A stretch of DNA of 64,000 nt from Paenibacillus sp. SYP-B4298 (GCF_027627475.1 NZ_CP115484.1:4596501-4660500); one strand, 5' to 3'. Positions 30,065 through 40,643 are shown, counted from the first letter of the stretch. Numbers and translations: made by a program. The notes: generated from the letters alone by a model not told the origin.

Positions 30065-33000
30065 TTACCTTCTTCGGCGTACAGCCGGACTGCGTCCAAG
30101 CAGCAGCCATGCGCCTGCAGCTATCGCCAGCATACCCATAATGAGCGTTGTATAGGAAGCTTCCTCGCCCGTTCTAGGCAGCTCGGCACCACTGCCGGAC
30201 AGCGCTTGACCGCCATTCACTTCACGGTCGCCATTGCTGCCTGCCCCGGAATGCTCGGCTCCAGAGCGGTCGATGCCTGTTGAATCACCGTCACCGTTCT
30301 GGCCGTTGCCGGAATGCTCAGCACCGTCGTGGCCGCCTGCACCATTGCCGGATGGGTCTGGCGTTGTGCTTGAGCCGTCGCCATTGCCACCATTTCCGTT
30401 ATCCTCTGTGATCGGGTGATCCTCATCGTCCGAAGAATCCGGCTGCTCTGGCTCCTGATCACCAGGCTCCGGTGTCCCTGTCCGTGGTGTCTCGATTCCT
30501 GGATTTTCTGTCCCAGGTGTTTCACCTTCAGGAGTTTTGGTGCCTGGCGTCTGAGTTCCAGGTGTTTCCCCTCCAGGTGTTTTCGTTCCTGGCGCTTCAT
30601 TGCCTGGTGTTTCATTTCCTGGTGTTTCATTCCCCGGCGTTTCTCCTGGCTGACCAGGATCAGGCGTTGTGCCGCCTTCACCACCTTCGACTGGTGTGCT
30701 TGGCTCCGGGTTCGTCGGTTGGCTCGGATAATACACATTGTACTGGTTCGTTACCGTCAGTTCGACAGCCGCTTGCGGATTGAAGTCGATCGTGAACCGT
30801 ATAGGTGTCGCATCCAGTCTGTAGCCGCTTGGGGACTTGGTCTCCACAAGCTCATAATTGCCCGGCTTCAGTCCGTCTACAACCAGTTGACCGTTATCAT
30901 CGGTTTCCAGTCCAGTATGAACGACCGTACCGTCTGCCTGGCGCAGCGTGAACTGTGCGCCCTTCAGCATACGTGTCTTATTATTCTGGTCTACCTTGGT
31001 CAATTGTACAGAGCCGGTCGTCTGCTCATTCGACACTTGAACCCTAAGTGTCTCCTGCTGCCCCTCTACAATTGTAAATGTAATCGGCGCTGCAAGCCGG
31101 TCATAGCCCGCCGGAGCAGCCGTCTCTACCAATTGATAGGTACCAGGCTTCAACTGATCTGCAACAATCAGACCGTCGTTGCCTGTCGTCAGACCAGAGT
31201 AGACCTCTACACCCGCTTCATTCATAATCGCGAACACTGCGCCCGCCAGCGGAGCATTATGATTGTCGGCATCCACCTTCAACAGCTCCACTGCGCCTGG
31301 TGTCAGCGTGTTCTCGAATGAAATGCTGAGCGTCTGCTGCTGGCTTTTTACAATGTCAAATGAAATCGGTGTGCTGTCCAGCTCGTAGTTGGCTGGCGCC
31401 TTCGTCTCGATCAGCTCGTATCGCCCTGGCACAAGCTCATCAATGAGGAGCTTGCCCTGCGCATTCGTCGTCAGGCCGCTGGCCACTTCAACGCCTTGCG
31501 CATTCAACAGCTTGAACTCCGCTCCCGCCAGCACGCGATCTGCATGATCCGCATCCCGCTTCGTCAGCTCCACCGCGCCGCGATCCAGCTTATTCGCCAC
31601 TGTCAGCTCTACAGCCTGCTGCGGATTGAACGGTATAGTGAAGTTTATCAGTGTCGGAGATACCACGTAATGCTCCGGTGCCGCGGTCTCCACCAGGGCG
31701 TAGACCCCCGGCTTCAAACCAGCTACCCGCAATTTGCCATCCTGGTCGGTCGTCAGGCCGCTTCTCAGTGTCTGACCCGACCCGTCCCGCAGCTCGAATA
31801 CGGCACCTGGCAAGGTTAAGCTCGCGTCCAGCTCATCGACCTTGGTCAGCTCTACGGCTCCGGTCATCCGTGCATTGGACTTGCTCACTGCAAGCATCTC
31901 CTGCTGGTTCTTCACGATCGTAAAGGCGACAGGTGTCGTGTCCAGCACATAGCCTGGAGCAGCACTCGTCTCTACGAAACGGTAGTCGCCCGGCAACAGA
32001 TCGCTCACCGTGATCTTGCCGCTCGCATCCGTCGTCAGCCCGGAGAGCATCATCTGATTTTGCGCATCGCGCAGCTCGAACACGGCCCCGGCGATGACCA
32101 TTCCGGTAACATCCGCGTCCTGCTTCGTCAGCTCAACCGCGCCGCGAATCAGTTCATTCGTTACCGTCCGCTCTACAACAGCCGTCTGGCTGTAGCTGAT
32201 CGTGAAGGTAACTGGTGTCTCATCCAGCTTGTAGTGCTCCGGTGCCTTCGTCTCCACCAGCTTGTAGCTGCCTGGACGAAGATGGTTCACTACCAGCTTG
32301 CCTTCTGCATTAGTCGTCAAGCCACTCGCAAGCTCTACATCCTGCGCATTCAGCAGCTTGAACTCCGCGCCTTCCAGTGGAAGGGTGTTATCCTGTGCGT
32401 CAACCTTCGTCAGCTCTACTGCGCCATCGATGATCTCATTGGCTGCGACAACCTGCTTCACAGTCTGCTGCCCCTTATCGATGGTGAAGGCGACAGGCGT
32501 TGTCAGCATCACATAGTGCTGTGGCGACTTCGTCTCGATGAAGCTATATGCTCCTGGCTTCAAGCCCTGAACCGTGATCTTGCCGGTGCTGTCAGTTACC
32601 AGATTCTCATAGCCAGGTACGGTAGCGCCAAGCGCATCGACCAGCTTGAACTCTGCACCTGCAAGTACAATACTCTGCTCATCCGCATCGACCTTCGTCA
32701 GCTCGACAGAGCCTGGTGTCAGCGTATTGCTGTGCTGCAAGGTCGCTGCTGCCGTCTGACCCAGCGCAATCGCGAACGGAATCGGCGTAGTATCCCGCTC
32801 ATAATTTGCCGGTGCTGCCGTCTCGATCAGGCGATAGTGCCCAGGACGCAGCCCGCTGGCTGCCAGCTTGCCCTGCTGATCCGTCGTCAGGCTGGAGCGG
32901 ATGACATTCCAGTGATCGGCTGCTGCATCGTATTGCTCCAGGCTGTAGACTGCCCCCTCCAGCACGATACTGTGATCCTCGCTATCCACCTTGGTCAGCT

Positions 33001-36000
33001 CCACCGAGCCCAGTTGGATCGCATTGCTGAACGTCTTCGTTACCAGTTGCTGCTGGTCACGGACAATCTCGATGTCGATCGGCGTGCTGTCCGCTACATA
33101 GCCGAACGGCGCGCTCGTCTCCACCAGCTTGTAGCTACCCGGCTGGAGGTCGGTTACCGTCAGCTTGCCTTGCGCATTCGTCGTCAAGCTGGAGCGAATC
33201 TCTGTATTTGCCGCATCCAACAGCTTGAACGCTGCTCCCGCAAGCGGCCGCTGGTCGAAGCTGTCGATCTTCGTCAGCTCGAAGCCGCCGGATATAAGCG
33301 TATTGCGTGCTTCTACCTGCAAGGCTGACGCCTGGCTTCTAACAATTTCGAACCGAATCGGAGTGGCATCCAGCACGTAATCTGCAGGCGCCTTCGTCTC
33401 GATCAGCTCGTATCGCCCTGGCACAAGCTCATCAATGAGGAGCTTGCCCTGCGCATTCGTCGTCAGGCCGCTGGCCACTTCAACGCCTTGCGCATTCAAC
33501 AGCTTGAACTCCGCTCCTGCCAGCACGCGATCTGCATCATCCGTATCGACCTTCGTCAGCTCCACCGCACCGCGATCCAGCTTATTCGCCACCGTCAGCT
33601 CTACAGCCTGCTGCGGATTGAACGGTATAGTGAAGCTTACCGGTGTAGTCGATACCACGTAATGCTTCGGTGCCGCGGTCTCCACCAGGGCGTAGACCCC
33701 CGGCTTCAAACCAGCTACCCGCAATTTGCCATCCTGGTCGGTCGTCAGGCCGCTTCTCAGTGTCTGATCCGACCCGTCGCGCAGCTCGAATACGGCACCT
33801 GGCAAGGTTAAGCTCGCGTCCAATTCATCGACCTTGGTCAGCTCTACGGCTCCGGTCATCCGTGCATTGGACTTGCTTACTGCAAGCGTCTCCTGCTGGT
33901 TCTTCACGATCGTAAAGGCGACAGCTGTCGTGTCCAGCACATAGCCTGGCGCAGCACTCGTCTCTACGAAACGGTAGTCGCCCGGCAACAGATCGCTCAC
34001 CGTGATCTTGCCGCTCGCATCCGTCGTCAGCCCGGAGAGCATCATCTGATTCTGCGCATCGCGCAGCTCGAACACGGCCCCGGCGATGACCATTCCGGTA
34101 ACATCCGCGTCCTGCTTCGTCAGCTCAACCGCGCCGCGAATCAGTTCATTCGTTACCGTCCGCTCGACAACAGCCGTCTGGCTGTAGCTGATCGTAAAGG
34201 TAACAGGGGTCTGATCCAGCCTGTAGTGCTCCGGTGCCTTCGTCTCGATCAGCTTGTAGCTGCCTGGACGAAGATGGTTCACCACCAGCTTGCCTTCTGC
34301 ATTAGTCGTCAAGCCACTCGCAAGCTCTACATCCTGCGCATTCAGCAGCTTGAACTCCGCTCCTTCCAGCGGAAGGGTATTATCCTGTGCGTCAACCTTC
34401 GTCAGCTCCACTGCGCCATCGATAAGCTCATTGGCTGCGTCAATCTGCTTCGCAGTCTGCTGTCCCTTATCAATAGTGAAAGCTAGAGGCGTAGCCGACA
34501 ACATATAGTGCTGTGGCGCCTTCGTCTCGATGAAGCTATATGCTCCTGGCTTCAAGCCCTGAACCTTGATCTTGCCAGCGCTATCGGTTACCAGATTCTC
34601 ATAGCCAGGTACGGTAGCGCCAAGCGCATCGACCAGCTTGAATTCTGCCCCTTCAAGCACCAGGCTCGGCTCATCCGCATCGACCTTCGTCAGCTCCACC
34701 GAGCCAGGTGTCAGCGTATTGCTGTGCTGCAAGGTCGCTGCTGCCGTCTGACCCAGCGCAATCGCGAATGGAATCGGCGTAGTATCCAGCTCATAATCTG
34801 TCGGTGCTGCCGTCTCGATCAGGCGATAGTGCCCCGGACGCAGCCCACTGGCTGCCAGCTTGCCCTGCTGATCCGTCGTCAAGCTGGAGCGGATGACATT
34901 CCAGCGATCGGCTGCAGCATCGTATTGCTCCAGGCTGTAGACTGCCCCCTCCAGCACGATGCTGTGATCCTCGCTATCCACCTTGGTCAGCTCCACCGAG
35001 CCAAGCTGGATCGCATTGCTGAACGTCTTCGTTACCAACTGCTGCTGGTCACGGTCAATCTCGATGTCGATTGGCGTGCTGTCCGCTACATAGCCGAACG
35101 GCGCGCTCGTCTCCACCAGCTTGTAGCTGCCCGGCTGGAGGCCGGTCACCGTCAGCTTGCCTTGCATATTCGTCGTCAAGCCCGTGCGAACCTCTGCACC
35201 AGCCGCATCCAATAGCTTGAACTCGGCTCCCGCAAGCGGCCGCTGGTCGAAGCTGTCGGCCTTCGTCAGCTCGAACCCGCCGGATATAAGCGTATTGCGT
35301 GCTTCTACCTGCAAGGCTGACGCCTGGCTTCGTACAATTTCGAACCGAATCGGAGTGGTGCGCAGCTCATAATCTGCAGGAGCTTTAATCTCTACAAATT
35401 GATATAGCCCCGGACGCAGATGCTCAACTAGAAGCGTTCCATTCGCATCTGTGGTCAGCACACTGCTGACACCTGGAACCGGGGTTCCATTCCGGTATTC
35501 CAGTCTGAACTCAGCGCCTGCCAGCTTTACCGCGGTATTGTACTGATCCACCTTGGTCAGCTGGACAGAGCCTTCGATCAGATCATTCTCCACCTCTACG
35601 GTTGTCGTCTGTAGATTATGAACAACAACTTGATGCGGAGTCGCATCCAATTGATAATGCTGTGGCGCCTTCGTCTCCACCAGCTTGTAAGTGCCAGCCG
35701 CCAAATCATTGATGAGCAGCATGCCCTGACTGTCCGTGGTGAAGGTCGCTGGCAACGGCTGACCTAGGCGGTCGGTCGTCACCCGAGCATCATGCTGATC
35801 CCGCAGCTCGAATTCCGCACCCGCGAGTAGCGATCCGTCGAATCGATCCACCTTAATCAGCTCGATTGCATTGCGAATCCGGGTATTGGTGAATTCGATC
35901 TGCAATGTCTGCTGCTGCCCTCTATCAATCGTAAACGGAATGGGCGTGCTGTTCACCAGATAGCCTGTCGGCGCTTGGGTCTCAACCAGCGAGTAGTCGC

Positions 36001-39000
36001 CCGGCTTCAGGTTATCCACGAGCAGCTTGCCCGTTGCATTGGTCTGCAGGCCGTAGCGGATCGCGTTGCCCGCTGCATTGCGCAGTGTAAATACCGCGCC
36101 TGCCAGCGATACCGCAGCATCGTCCTGATCCTTCTTCGTCAGCTCCACCGCACCTGGCTGCAGCTCATTAATCGCCAGCACCTCATCCGCCTCGGTCTGC
36201 TGGGCCTCGATGGTGAATGGTACAGGATTGCCGGAAACAACATAATCCTGCGGTGCGGTCAGCTCTACAAATTGATAGCTGCCCGCATCCAGATCCTGAA
36301 TCTTGATTTGGCCATTCTGATCGGTGGTCAGGCTCGTATACCCAGGCACATCCTGATAGCCGCCATTGTGCTGCACCTGCAGCTTATAGACCGCGCCAGG
36401 CAGTCCCAGATTGCGATTATCCTCGCCGACCTTCGTCAGAATGACATCACGAATAATCTTCTTGTTCGCCACCTTGACCTGAATGGCAGCAGCGTTCAGC
36501 TCCACTGTACGGGTATCGGCGATGCCGACCACATAGCCATGCGGCGCTTCGCTCTCACGCAGCACATAGTTGTCATAGAGCAGATTCGAGAAGGTCGCCT
36601 TGCCATCTGCGCCGGTCACCAGCGAGCGAAGCTCAATCTGACCCGTGCTGTCATACAGGGTGAAGCTTGCCCCTGCAAGCGGCGCATCATTGGCCGCATC
36701 GACCTTGAGCACCTCTAGCGCGCCCAGATCGCCAACAGCCGTGCCCGAGCCGGTGGAGAAGCGCACCACATAGCTCTTCTGCGATTCGGTAATCGCGCTC
36801 TGCACGTTGTCGCCTGTGAATTTCACACTGTTGCTCACTGTGGAGCCGCTGATGGCGTTCACGAACGACTGATACTCCAGGATGTATGGTCTGTCGATCG
36901 TGTTCGCAAAGGTCAGCTCGAAGCCCTCCGAGCCATCGCCCAGCGTCACGAAGCTCAGGCTGTAGTCTGCTTCATCCGCAAGACTTCCCTTGCTCACAGC
37001 TCCGTTAACCGCCACCACCGCTTCATAGAGCTTGAAGGACGCCTTCAGGAGCAGTTGGTTCGCTGACATCGCGTCGCTCACCTTCACATTGCTCACCGTC
37101 GACTGCCCGCGGTTGATGTCCAGTCTCCACTGAATCGCTCTGCCGTTCTGGACACCGTCCTTGGCGACATATTCGCCGCCATGCTGCACCGGAACCGAGG
37201 CATTCAGCACGGCAAGCTGGGATGTGCCGTCATACAGTGTAGCGGTGTTGTCATAGCTGCTCGCGACAATCTCGTCTTCCACCGTCGTCTTGTACGTAAT
37301 CTGATAAGCGGTCGTAATCGGGTCATTGAAGGTCAGCCTGAAGCCGCTATTTCCCGAGCCGTCTACCAGGGTATAGTCTACAGCATACTTGTCGCTTCCC
37401 AGCTCATCTTTGACGATGACGCCATTGGCTGAACCATCCAGCTCCAGCGCATGTACCTTGAGCGAGCCGGCAACCAGCTTCTGCTTGCCCTTGTAGTAAT
37501 CGATGACAACGGGTGCCGCCACCAGCTGCTTGTTGTAGTTCAGACCTACGGTCCATGTTACTTCCTTGGTCTGCGCATTATAGCTGCCGCCCTTGAAGCC
37601 ATTGGCCCTCGTGTAGTTATCCGGCGAGAAGATCGCTTCTCTCGTCTTGTCCGGCATATTCACGGACTGCTCCACCCAAGCGATATGCGCTTGATTGCGA
37701 TATTCATGCGTATCGCTCACGATCGGATCGAAGCTGGTCGTGTAGGTAATGGTGTAGTGATCGGCAAATGTGCCCTGGAGGCGAAGGACGAAGCCTTCAT
37801 GGTACCCATTTCCATAGGGTTCTAACGTATAATGCGTATTCACGTCCAGCGTGTTCCCCTGGCTGTCGCGGATGGCGAGCGAGCCTGGCTGAAGCTCCAG
37901 TCGGCTGCCGACAAAGGTGTCGGTGATGACCGGATTTTCCATTGGAAAATGATTGCCGTTAAATGTAATCGTCCAGTCTGTCGTCTTCGCATTATAATTC
38001 GTGCTGCCATTGCTCTTATCCAGAATGACCTGCTGAATCGGTTGCGTCTTGGTTATCGTCTCGCCGTCCCAGGTGACGCGATTGGTGACCGTTCCGTCAT
38101 CGTAGACGCGATCTTGAATCCGGGTCGCATAGACCACCTCATAAGCAGCGTCGATGTCTTGATTGAACTGTAGAGTGAACTGGCCGGCAGTTGCCGTATC
38201 GAGCGTGTAATCGCTCGCCGACACTTCATCTCCCCGAACTGGCGACCCGCTCTCATCAAAGGTAATCGGATAGACCTTCAATGTACCGGGCACCAGCTCC
38301 TGGCTGCCATCAAATTCATCTAGCAGCTGCGCATTGGCCTGAGTGATCGGCTTCTCATTATAATTGTACTGAATTGCCCACTGAATCGTCTGTGTGGCGG
38401 CATTATAGCCAGCAGCGCCCTTATCCAGCGGCTTGCCATGGTTCACGCTTACTGTGGCCGATGTGCTCTGGCTCTGAATGTTGCTCCCGGATAGCTGCGC
38501 CTTGTTCTCGAAGCTGGCCAGTTGCTCATCCGTAATCGTCGTTGCAAATTCGACCTCATAAGCGCTGTTGATCGCCGATGCGAAACGAATCTCGTAGGTA
38601 TTGCCTGACCCTGGGACAACCGTATATTGCGCCGGGTCAACGGGATCGCCCTTCTGTACCGTGCCATCAAGATTTACGGTCAGCTCATAGACTTGAACCG
38701 ACGTCTCATCCAGTTGCAAGCCTGCAGGCAGCTCATCGCTCAGCACCGGGTCCTCAATCTCTCGCTCGGCCTTATTCATCTCGATCGACCAATGAATCTG
38801 AGTCGGATTGAGCGGCTTGTTCGGCACGCCGCGCTTATCCAGCTCGGAGCCGGAGGCCGACTGGAACTGAATCGGGATACGCTTCAGGTCGTCCTTGATC
38901 GGGAACACAATCTCTTGCCGTGTACTTCCGACAATGGTGTGCTCGCTGAACTTGGTCTCTGCCTTGAACGTTCCCGAAATATCCGAGCGCTGCTCAACCA

Positions 39001-40453
39001 ATGCATTAAAGGTAAAGGTGACTGTCCCATCCATCGTCACAGCGAAGGTGCCATATTGATTCAAGGGACCGTCAAACTCATTATACAATTCGAAGGCATC
39101 CGGCAATTGGAATACAAAGGTATCCCCGGCCTTGTAGCCATGGCCGTTCTCCAGCGCCCATGTGTAGGATACGCTGACCGGATCGCCCAGCTTCGGCCGA
39201 TTGCCCGGATTGGCAGAGGAATCGATGAGTTGATCGTTGTCATCACGCAGCTCTACGCTCGTCAGGATGCTGTCCGTAGACGGCAGCATGTTCCTCAGCA
39301 TGAGCTGTTGGACGGGAACAACGATCGTCTGGATTCGCTCTCCAAGCTGGAATACCAGCTCCGCATACGCCTGCCCGGCCGTCACCTCACCTAGCTGCGC
39401 TTCAATCGTCAGGGTGCCCTGTATTGTCCGTACTACAGCGCCATTGTCATCTGTTCCCTGTACGGGCTCGCCAGGCGTCCCCTCAGAACCTTCATGAGGC
39501 GCTGAATTCTCCCCCGAGTCCGCCCCGCCGGATGTGTTGTCCTCTGAGGGCTGCCCGCCCGAATCAGGTACAGCATGGCTGTCGGTTCCCGATTCGCCTG
39601 ATGGCTCCGGGCTGTTGTCAGGAACCGTGCCGCTCGCGTCAGGCGTTGCTTCGCTTTCTCCGGCCGCTTCGGTAGCAGCCGGCTCATCGGCGATCGGAGC
39701 CTCATGGGCACTAGCTTCCCCGGCAGCGGGCGAATTCGCAGAGCCTGCCTCCTCTGTGGACACAGATGTCGCGCTGCTGCCCGCTTGATCAGAGGCAGCT
39801 TCCCCGGCAGAGCCTTCAGACGCTAGAGCGCCTTCTTGTGCTTCATCAGAGGATGCCGGAGCGGATGATGCTTCACCATCATTACCAGCGTCCGTCGCTA
39901 TGTCATCGCTCTCAGTAGGGGCCGTCATATCCTCTGTCGTCTCATGACCAGTCTCCATGCTGCCAGAATTGTCGCCCGATGCCTCGCCCTCTGGCGCTAT
40001 CGGCGGCTGACGATCCGGAGCGGCTTCCCCGCTCTCAGTCGTCTCAGGTGCGCCAACTGGCGATGAAGAGCTTGCATCGAAGCTTAGACGGACTGTACCA
40101 TCCGAAGCGATCACATAGCTGCCTGCTTGCTGCTGATCTGTAGTTCGCAGTTCTCCCTGCTCAGAGACAGCATGAACCAGCTCTGGCAGTTGAAAGCTAT
40201 AACTCTCGGCATCCTGCCGATCACTGTGGAGCATCCAGTAGTACGTGATGCGAAAGGTTTCCCCCGCATGCAGCACCCGCTCAGGATACTGTGCGGCATC
40301 GATAGGCAGACCTGCTTCGTTCTCAAGCCTTACATCCTCTAGTACCAACGGACTTCCGCCATCGGCTTTGGCCGACACGATGGACAGCGGTACGAGCAGG
40401 TTGTGAAGCAGCAACATCAACGCAAGTGCCGATATTCGTAGCCTCTTGCTCAC
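30065..40453 (-). CDS. Giant LPXTG-anchored adhesin with collagen-binding-type and SpaA/Cna-B repeats
   Basis: About 3462 aa from a GTG at 40453, with GGAGAGGAG upstream. Layout: signal peptide (1-30); an SdrG/Cna N-type beta domain interrupted by an acidic Ser/Glu/Ala/Pro linker (about 132-337); a second intact domain of that kind; five collagen-binding-type (PF05737-like) domains (about 560-1230, recurring LDKG...W.I.YN...V.D); 21 SpaA/Cna-B-type domains (about 1235-3220; each starts near VELTKVD and contains AGAEFKL and ETKAP, consistent with Lys-Asn isopeptide folds); a Pro/Gly/Thr repeat stalk; and LPRTG, a hydrophobic helix and RRRR. It is covalently wall-linked by sortase, likely the one encoded just upstream. 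Ligand unknown. Confidence 0.9.
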   Translation of the reverse strand: MSKRLRISALALMLLLHNLLVPLSIVSAKADGGSPLVLEDVRLENEAGLPIDAAQYPERVLHAGETFRITYYWMLHSDRQDAESYSFQLPELVHAVSEQGELRTTDQQQAGSYVIASDGTVRLSFDASSSSPVGAPETTESGEAAPDRQPPIAPEGEASGDNSGSMETGHETTEDMTAPTESDDIATDAGNDGEASSAPASSDEAQEGALASEGSAGEAASDQAGSSATSVSTEEAGSANSPAAGEASAHEAPIADEPAATEAAGESEATPDASGTVPDNSPEPSGESGTDSHAVPDSGGQPSEDNTSGGADSGENSAPHEGSEGTPGEPVQGTDDNGAVVRTIQGTLTIEAQLGEVTAGQAYAELVFQLGERIQTIVVPVQQLMLRNMLPSTDSILTSVELRDDNDQLIDSSANPGNRPKLGDPVSVSYTWALENGHGYKAGDTFVFQLPDAFELYNEFDGPLNQYGTFAVTMDGTVTFTFNALVEQRSDISGTFKAETKFSEHTIVGSTRQEIVFPIKDDLKRIPIQFQSASGSELDKRGVPNKPLNPTQIHWSIEMNKAEREIEDPVLSDELPAGLQLDETSVQVYELTVNLDGTVQKGDPVDPAQYTVVPGSGNTYEIRFASAINSAYEVEFATTITDEQLASFENKAQLSGSNIQSQSTSATVSVNHGKPLDKGAAGYNAATQTIQWAIQYNYNEKPITQANAQLLDEFDGSQELVPGTLKVYPITFDESGSPVRGDEVSASDYTLDTATAGQFTLQFNQDIDAAYEVVYATRIQDRVYDDGTVTNRVTWDGETITKTQPIQQVILDKSNGSTNYNAKTTDWTITFNGNHFPMENPVITDTFVGSRLELQPGSLAIRDSQGNTLDVNTHYTLEPYGNGYHEGFVLRLQGTFADHYTITYTTSFDPIVSDTHEYRNQAHIAWVEQSVNMPDKTREAIFSPDNYTRANGFKGGSYNAQTKEVTWTVGLNYNKQLVAAPVVIDYYKGKQKLVAGSLKVHALELDGSANGVIVKDELGSDKYAVDYTLVDGSGNSGFRLTFNDPITTAYQITYKTTVEDEIVASSYDNTATLYDGTSQLAVLNASVPVQHGGEYVAKDGVQNGRAIQWRLDINRGQSTVSNVKVSDAMSANQLLLKASFKLYEAVVAVNGAVSKGSLADEADYSLSFVTLGDGSEGFELTFANTIDRPYILEYQSFVNAISGSTVSNSVKFTGDNVQSAITESQKSYVVRFSTGSGTAVGDLGALEVLKVDAANDAPLAGASFTLYDSTGQIELRSLVTGADGKATFSNLLYDNYVLRESEAPHGYVVGIADTRTVELNAAAIQVKVANKKIIRDVILTKVGEDNRNLGLPGAVYKLQVQHNGGYQDVPGYTSLTTDQNGQIKIQDLDAGSYQFVELTAPQDYVVSGNPVPFTIEAQQTEADEVLAINELQPGAVELTKKDQDDAAVSLAGAVFTLRNAAGNAIRYGLQTNATGKLLVDNLKPGDYSLVETQAPTGYLVNSTPIPFTIDRGQQQTLQIEFTNTRIRNAIELIKVDRFDGSLLAGAEFELRDQHDARVTTDRLGQPLPATFTTDSQGMLLINDLAAGTYKLVETKAPQHYQLDATPHQVVVHNLQTTTVEVENDLIEGSVQLTKVDQYNTAVKLAGAEFRLEYRNGTPVPGVSSVLTTDANGTLLVEHLRPGLYQFVEIKAPADYELRTTPIRFEIVRSQASALQVEARNTLISGGFELTKADSFDQRPLAGAEFKLLDAAGAEVRTGLTTNMQGKLTVTGLQPGSYKLVETSAPFGYVADSTPIDIEIDRDQQQLVTKTFSNAIQLGSVELTKVDSEDHSIVLEGAVYSLEQYDAAADRWNVIRSSLTTDQQGKLAASGLRPGHYRLIETAAPTDYELDTTPIPFAIALGQTAAATLQHSNTLTPGSVELTKVDADEPSLVLEGAEFKLVDALGATVPGYENLVTDSAGKIKVQGLKPGAYSFIETKAPQHYMLSATPLAFTIDKGQQTAKQIDAANELIDGAVELTKVDAQDNTLPLEGAEFKLLNAQDVELASGLTTNAEGKLVVNHLRPGSYKLIETKAPEHYRLDQTPVTFTISYSQTAVVERTVTNELIRGAVELTKQDADVTGMVIAGAVFELRDAQNQMMLSGLTTDASGKITVSDLLPGDYRFVETSAAPGYVLDTTAVAFTIVKNQQETLAVSKSNARMTGAVELTKVDELDASLTLPGAVFELRDGSDQTLRSGLTTDQDGKLRVAGLKPGVYALVETAAPKHYVVSTTPVSFTIPFNPQQAVELTVANKLDRGAVELTKVDTDDADRVLAGAEFKLLNAQGVEVASGLTTNAQGKLLIDELVPGRYELIETKAPADYVLDATPIRFEIVRSQASALQVEARNTLISGGFELTKIDSFDQRPLAGAAFKLLDAANTEIRSSLTTNAQGKLTVTDLQPGSYKLVETSAPFGYVADSTPIDIEIVRDQQQLVTKTFSNAIQLGSVELTKVDSEDHSIVLEGAVYSLEQYDAAADHWNVIRSSLTTDQQGKLAASGLRPGHYRLIETAAPANYERDTTPIPFAIALGQTAAATLQHSNTLTPGSVELTKVDADEQSIVLAGAEFKLVDALGATVPGYENLVTDSTGKITVQGLKPGAYSFIETKSPQHYVMLTTPVAFTIDKGQQTVKQVVAANEIIDGAVELTKVDAQDNTLPLEGAEFKLLNAQDVELASGLTTNAEGKLVVNHLRPGSYKLVETKAPEHYKLDETPVTFTISYSQTAVVERTVTNELIRGAVELTKQDADVTGMVIAGAVFELRDAQNQMMLSGLTTDASGKITVSDLLPGDYRFVETSAAPGYVLDTTPVAFTIVKNQQEMLAVSKSNARMTGAVELTKVDELDASLTLPGAVFELRDGSGQTLRSGLTTDQDGKLRVAGLKPGVYALVETAAPEHYVVSPTLINFTIPFNPQQAVELTVANKLDRGAVELTKRDADHADRVLAGAEFKLLNAQGVEVASGLTTNAQGKLLIDELVPGRYELIETKAPANYELDSTPISFDIVKSQQQTLSISFENTLTPGAVELLKVDADNHNAPLAGAVFAIMNEAGVEVYSGLTTGNDGLIVADQLKPGTYQLVETAAPAGYDRLAAPITFTIVEGQQETLRVQVSNEQTTGSVQLTKVDQNNKTRMLKGAQFTLRQADGTVVHTGLETDDNGQLVVDGLKPGNYELVETKSPSGYRLDATPIRFTIDFNPQAAVELTVTNQYNVYYPSQPTNPEPSTPVEGGEGGTTPDPGQPGETPGNETPGNETPGNEAPGTKTPGGETPGTQTPGTKTPEGETPGTENPGIETPRTGTPEPGDQEPEQPDSSDDEDHPITEDNGNGGNGDGSSTTPDPSGNGAGGHDGAEHSGNGQNGDGDSTGIDRSGAEHSGAGSNGDREVNGGQALSGSGAELPRTGEEASYTTLIMGMLAIAAGAWLLLGRSPAVRRRR
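31390..35370 (-). repeat. Tandem duplication, 1992-bp period, inside the adhesin gene
   Basis: Two near-identical blocks of seven SpaA domains (domains 6-12 and 13-19 counted from the N-terminus). Anchors give the same offset: 31396 versus 33388, and 32721 versus 34713. 1992 bp equals 664 codons, so the frame is kept. Most differences are scattered single bases. Homology decays near 35365-35380 on the upstream side. Confidence 0.9.
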
Positions 40454-40477
40454 TTTCCATCTCCTCTCCGTTCTTAT

Positions 40478-40642
40478 TAGGGCGTGTCTGAACACTCTGA
40501 ACGGATCAGATCTGGCCGAATTTTCGTTCCAGGCAAGGCGCTTTTTCGCAGGCGTACCGGGGGTACGTCAAGAAAAGGCAACGCAGCATGGGGCGAAAAG
40601 GCGGGGAGAGATGCCCTTGAACGGGTGTTCAGACACGACCTA
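40478..40642 (+). repeat. 165-bp palindromic-ended repeat element (MITE/REP-like)
   Basis: Terminal inverted repeats of about 20 bp: TAGGGCGTGTCTGAACACTC at the left and the complement of TAGGTCGTGTCTGAACACCC at the right (2 mismatches). No reading frame of its own is visible. A central ccgggggtacgtc block is shared with the diverged copy near 28.3 kb. It fills almost the whole gap between the sortase stop and the adhesin start, so it may terminate one transcript or carry the promoter of the next. Confidence 0.8.
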
Positions 40643-40643
40643 G

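Noticed and set aside
31390-35370. Regular direct repeats that could suggest a CRISPR array
   Set aside because: Repeats are long, in frame and encode SpaA domains; there are no short constant repeats with unique spacers and no cas genes.
40478-40642. Insertion sequence or transposase remnant
   Set aside because: The element has terminal inverted repeats but no transposase reading frame; it is reported as a non-coding repeat instead.
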